Assembly: GCA_950071875.1 (NCBI GenBank)
Contig: CATMNW010000032.1
Span: 1 to 13,474 of the forward strand
Reading direction: 5' to 3'
Length of the DNA stretch: 13,474 nucleotides
From: an uncultured Erythrobacteraceae bacterium
GTDB taxonomy: Bacteria > Pseudomonadota > Alphaproteobacteria > Sphingomonadales > Sphingomonadaceae
Part shown: piece by piece, positions 12,494 to 13,474 of the stretch
How the letters are laid out: each line of letters opens with the position of its first letter
Numbering within the stretch: the stretch's first letter is position 1
Notes under the pieces: model-generated
Database searches by the model: none
Seen by the model: only the letters and a program-made list of their open reading frames with translations
Told to the model about the DNA's origin: nothing
Program-made: the position numbers and the translations under genes

Positions 12494-13474
12494 ATGACCG
12501 ACGACGGCCCCGACCCCTTCACCAATCTCTTCGAAGCCCCGGCGAAACTGGCGCGCACCATGTTCGCGCCGATGGCGGAAGCGACGGCGGGCACGCCGTT
12601 GAGCGCAGAGGATATGCGCGAATGGACGGCGGTAGGCGCCAGGCTGCAGGGGCTGTGGCTGGAATTCCAGAGCGAACAGTTGGCCAATCCGCAATCGCTT
12701 GCTCCCTATCTCGACCCGACCCGCTGGATGAACCTGGCGCAGGACTGGTACCGGCAGATGCCCATCGCCGATCCGGCGCAGCAGCAGGCGCTGATGCAGG
12801 AAGGCATGGCGCTGTGGAACCAGATCCTGGGGCAGTACGGCATGGGCGCGGACGGCCAGCCGCAAGCCAATGGCGATCCCGACCTGCCGCGCAAGGACAG
12901 GCGCTTCGCCGATCCGCGCTGGAGCGCGCACCCGGCCTATGCGCTGATCCACCAGACCTATCTTTTCCTTGCCGAACGCGTTGCCGAAATGGTCGACCGG
13001 ATGGAAGGCCTGCCCGAGGACAAGCGCGAGCAACTGCGCTTCACCACGCGGGCGGTGACCGAAGCGGCCAGCCCGTCTAACTTCCCGCTGCTCAATCCCG
13101 TGGTGATGGAACGCACGCTGGAGACGAAGGGCCAGAATCTCGTCAAGGGCATGGAACACCTGCTCGCCGATGTGCGGCGCGGCCAGCTGTCCCATACCGA
13201 TGCCAGCGCGTTTACCCTGGGCGAGAATATCGCGGTGACGCCCGGCAAGGTCGTGCACGAAACGCCGCGGTACCAGCTGATCCAATACACCCCGACCACC
13301 GATAGCGTGATGGCGACCCCGCTGGTGATCTTCCCGCCATGGATCAACCGGTTCTACATCCTCGACCTCAACGCCAAGAAAAGCTTCGTGCGCTGGGCGG
13401 TCGAACAGGGCGTGACGGTGTTCATGGTCAGCTGGAAATCGGCCGATGCCAGCATGAAGGACGTCGTCTGGGAC
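12494..13474 (+). CDS. phaC: Class I poly(3-hydroxyalkanoate) synthase, N-terminal part
   Basis: The first 327 residues of a PHA synthase that polymerises 3-hydroxyacyl-CoA into carbon-storage granules; the frame is open to the end of the window. ATG 12494 has GAGGAG at 5 nt. Class I blocks are visible in order: DRRFADPRWSAHPAY (135-149), PSNFPLLNP (194-202), then the start of the alpha/beta-hydrolase core PPWINRFYILDL (281-292), KSFVRWAVEQG (296-306) and MVSWKSAD (311-318). The catalytic cysteine of the lipase-box, with its Asp and His partners, lies beyond the window, so activity cannot be checked. The variable N-terminal domain (about 1-130) is the usual granule/partner region. It is divergent from alaC. 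Confidence 0.95.
   Translation, partial: MTDDGPDPFTNLFEAPAKLARTMFAPMAEATAGTPLSAEDMREWTAVGARLQGLWLEFQSEQLANPQSLAPYLDPTRWMNLAQDWYRQMPIADPAQQQALMQEGMALWNQILGQYGMGADGQPQANGDPDLPRKDRRFADPRWSAHPAYALIHQTYLFLAERVAEMVDRMEGLPEDKREQLRFTTRAVTEAASPSNFPLLNPVVMERTLETKGQNLVKGMEHLLADVRRGQLSHTDASAFTLGENIAVTPGKVVHETPRYQLIQYTPTTDSVMATPLVIFPPWINRFYILDLNAKKSFVRWAVEQGVTVFMVSWKSADASMKDVVWD

Noticed and set aside
12425..13285. 286-codon minus-strand ORF
   Set aside because: Antisense to phaC; no motifs, composition typical of a shadow.
1..13474. CRISPR array, insertion sequence or integrase
   Set aside because: No regularly spaced repeats, no transposase or tyrosine/serine recombinase motifs and no terminal inverted repeats were found in any frame.

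Overview
The window looks like chromosomal DNA of a GC-rich alphaproteobacterium, most likely a Sphingomonadales member (Erythrobacter/Altererythrobacter/Novosphingobium type). This is inferred from the protein families, the start and codon habits, and the class I PHA synthase next to an AlaC-type aminotransferase; no 16S or other marker is present to fix it.

Left part (1-4404) is a metal-resistance block. It holds the 3' end of a CzcA/CusA-type heavy-metal RND pump, then a HupE/UreJ-type membrane protein, a single-span 'anchor' protein, a YqaA/DedA-like membrane protein (GTGA overlap) and an NreB-like MFS exporter with a His-rich tail. All run rightward with short gaps and read as one efflux operon. 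A small ArsR-family repressor without cysteines lies tail-to-tail with the exporter gene, and a perfect 9-bp inverted repeat lies just upstream of it.

Middle part (4473-7337) is a compact rightward set of four genes, linked by two overlaps and one 36-bp gap: a 125-aa protein with an MbcA/ParS-like motif, a DEDDh 3'-5' exonuclease with a DUF5710-like tail, and two uncharacterised proteins. It ends next to a tRNA-Cys gene whose 3' end faces this block. That geometry is typical of an element integrated at a tRNA, although no integrase is visible in the window.

Right part (7594-13474) looks like host chromosome: a hot-dog acyl-CoA thioesterase, a conserved helix-turn-helix protein, a DUF2939-like exported protein, a GFA-family zinc protein, then a leftward pair (alaC-type aminotransferase followed by a crotonase-fold protein) divergent from phaC, which runs off the end. 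Two very short ORFs at 9153-9212 and 9743-9826 have good ribosome binding sites and end in 4-bp start/stop overlaps with the next start codon, suggesting translational coupling.

The parts most worth following up are the exonuclease operon beside the ArsR operator, the tRNA-Cys boundary and the two coupled mini-ORFs.
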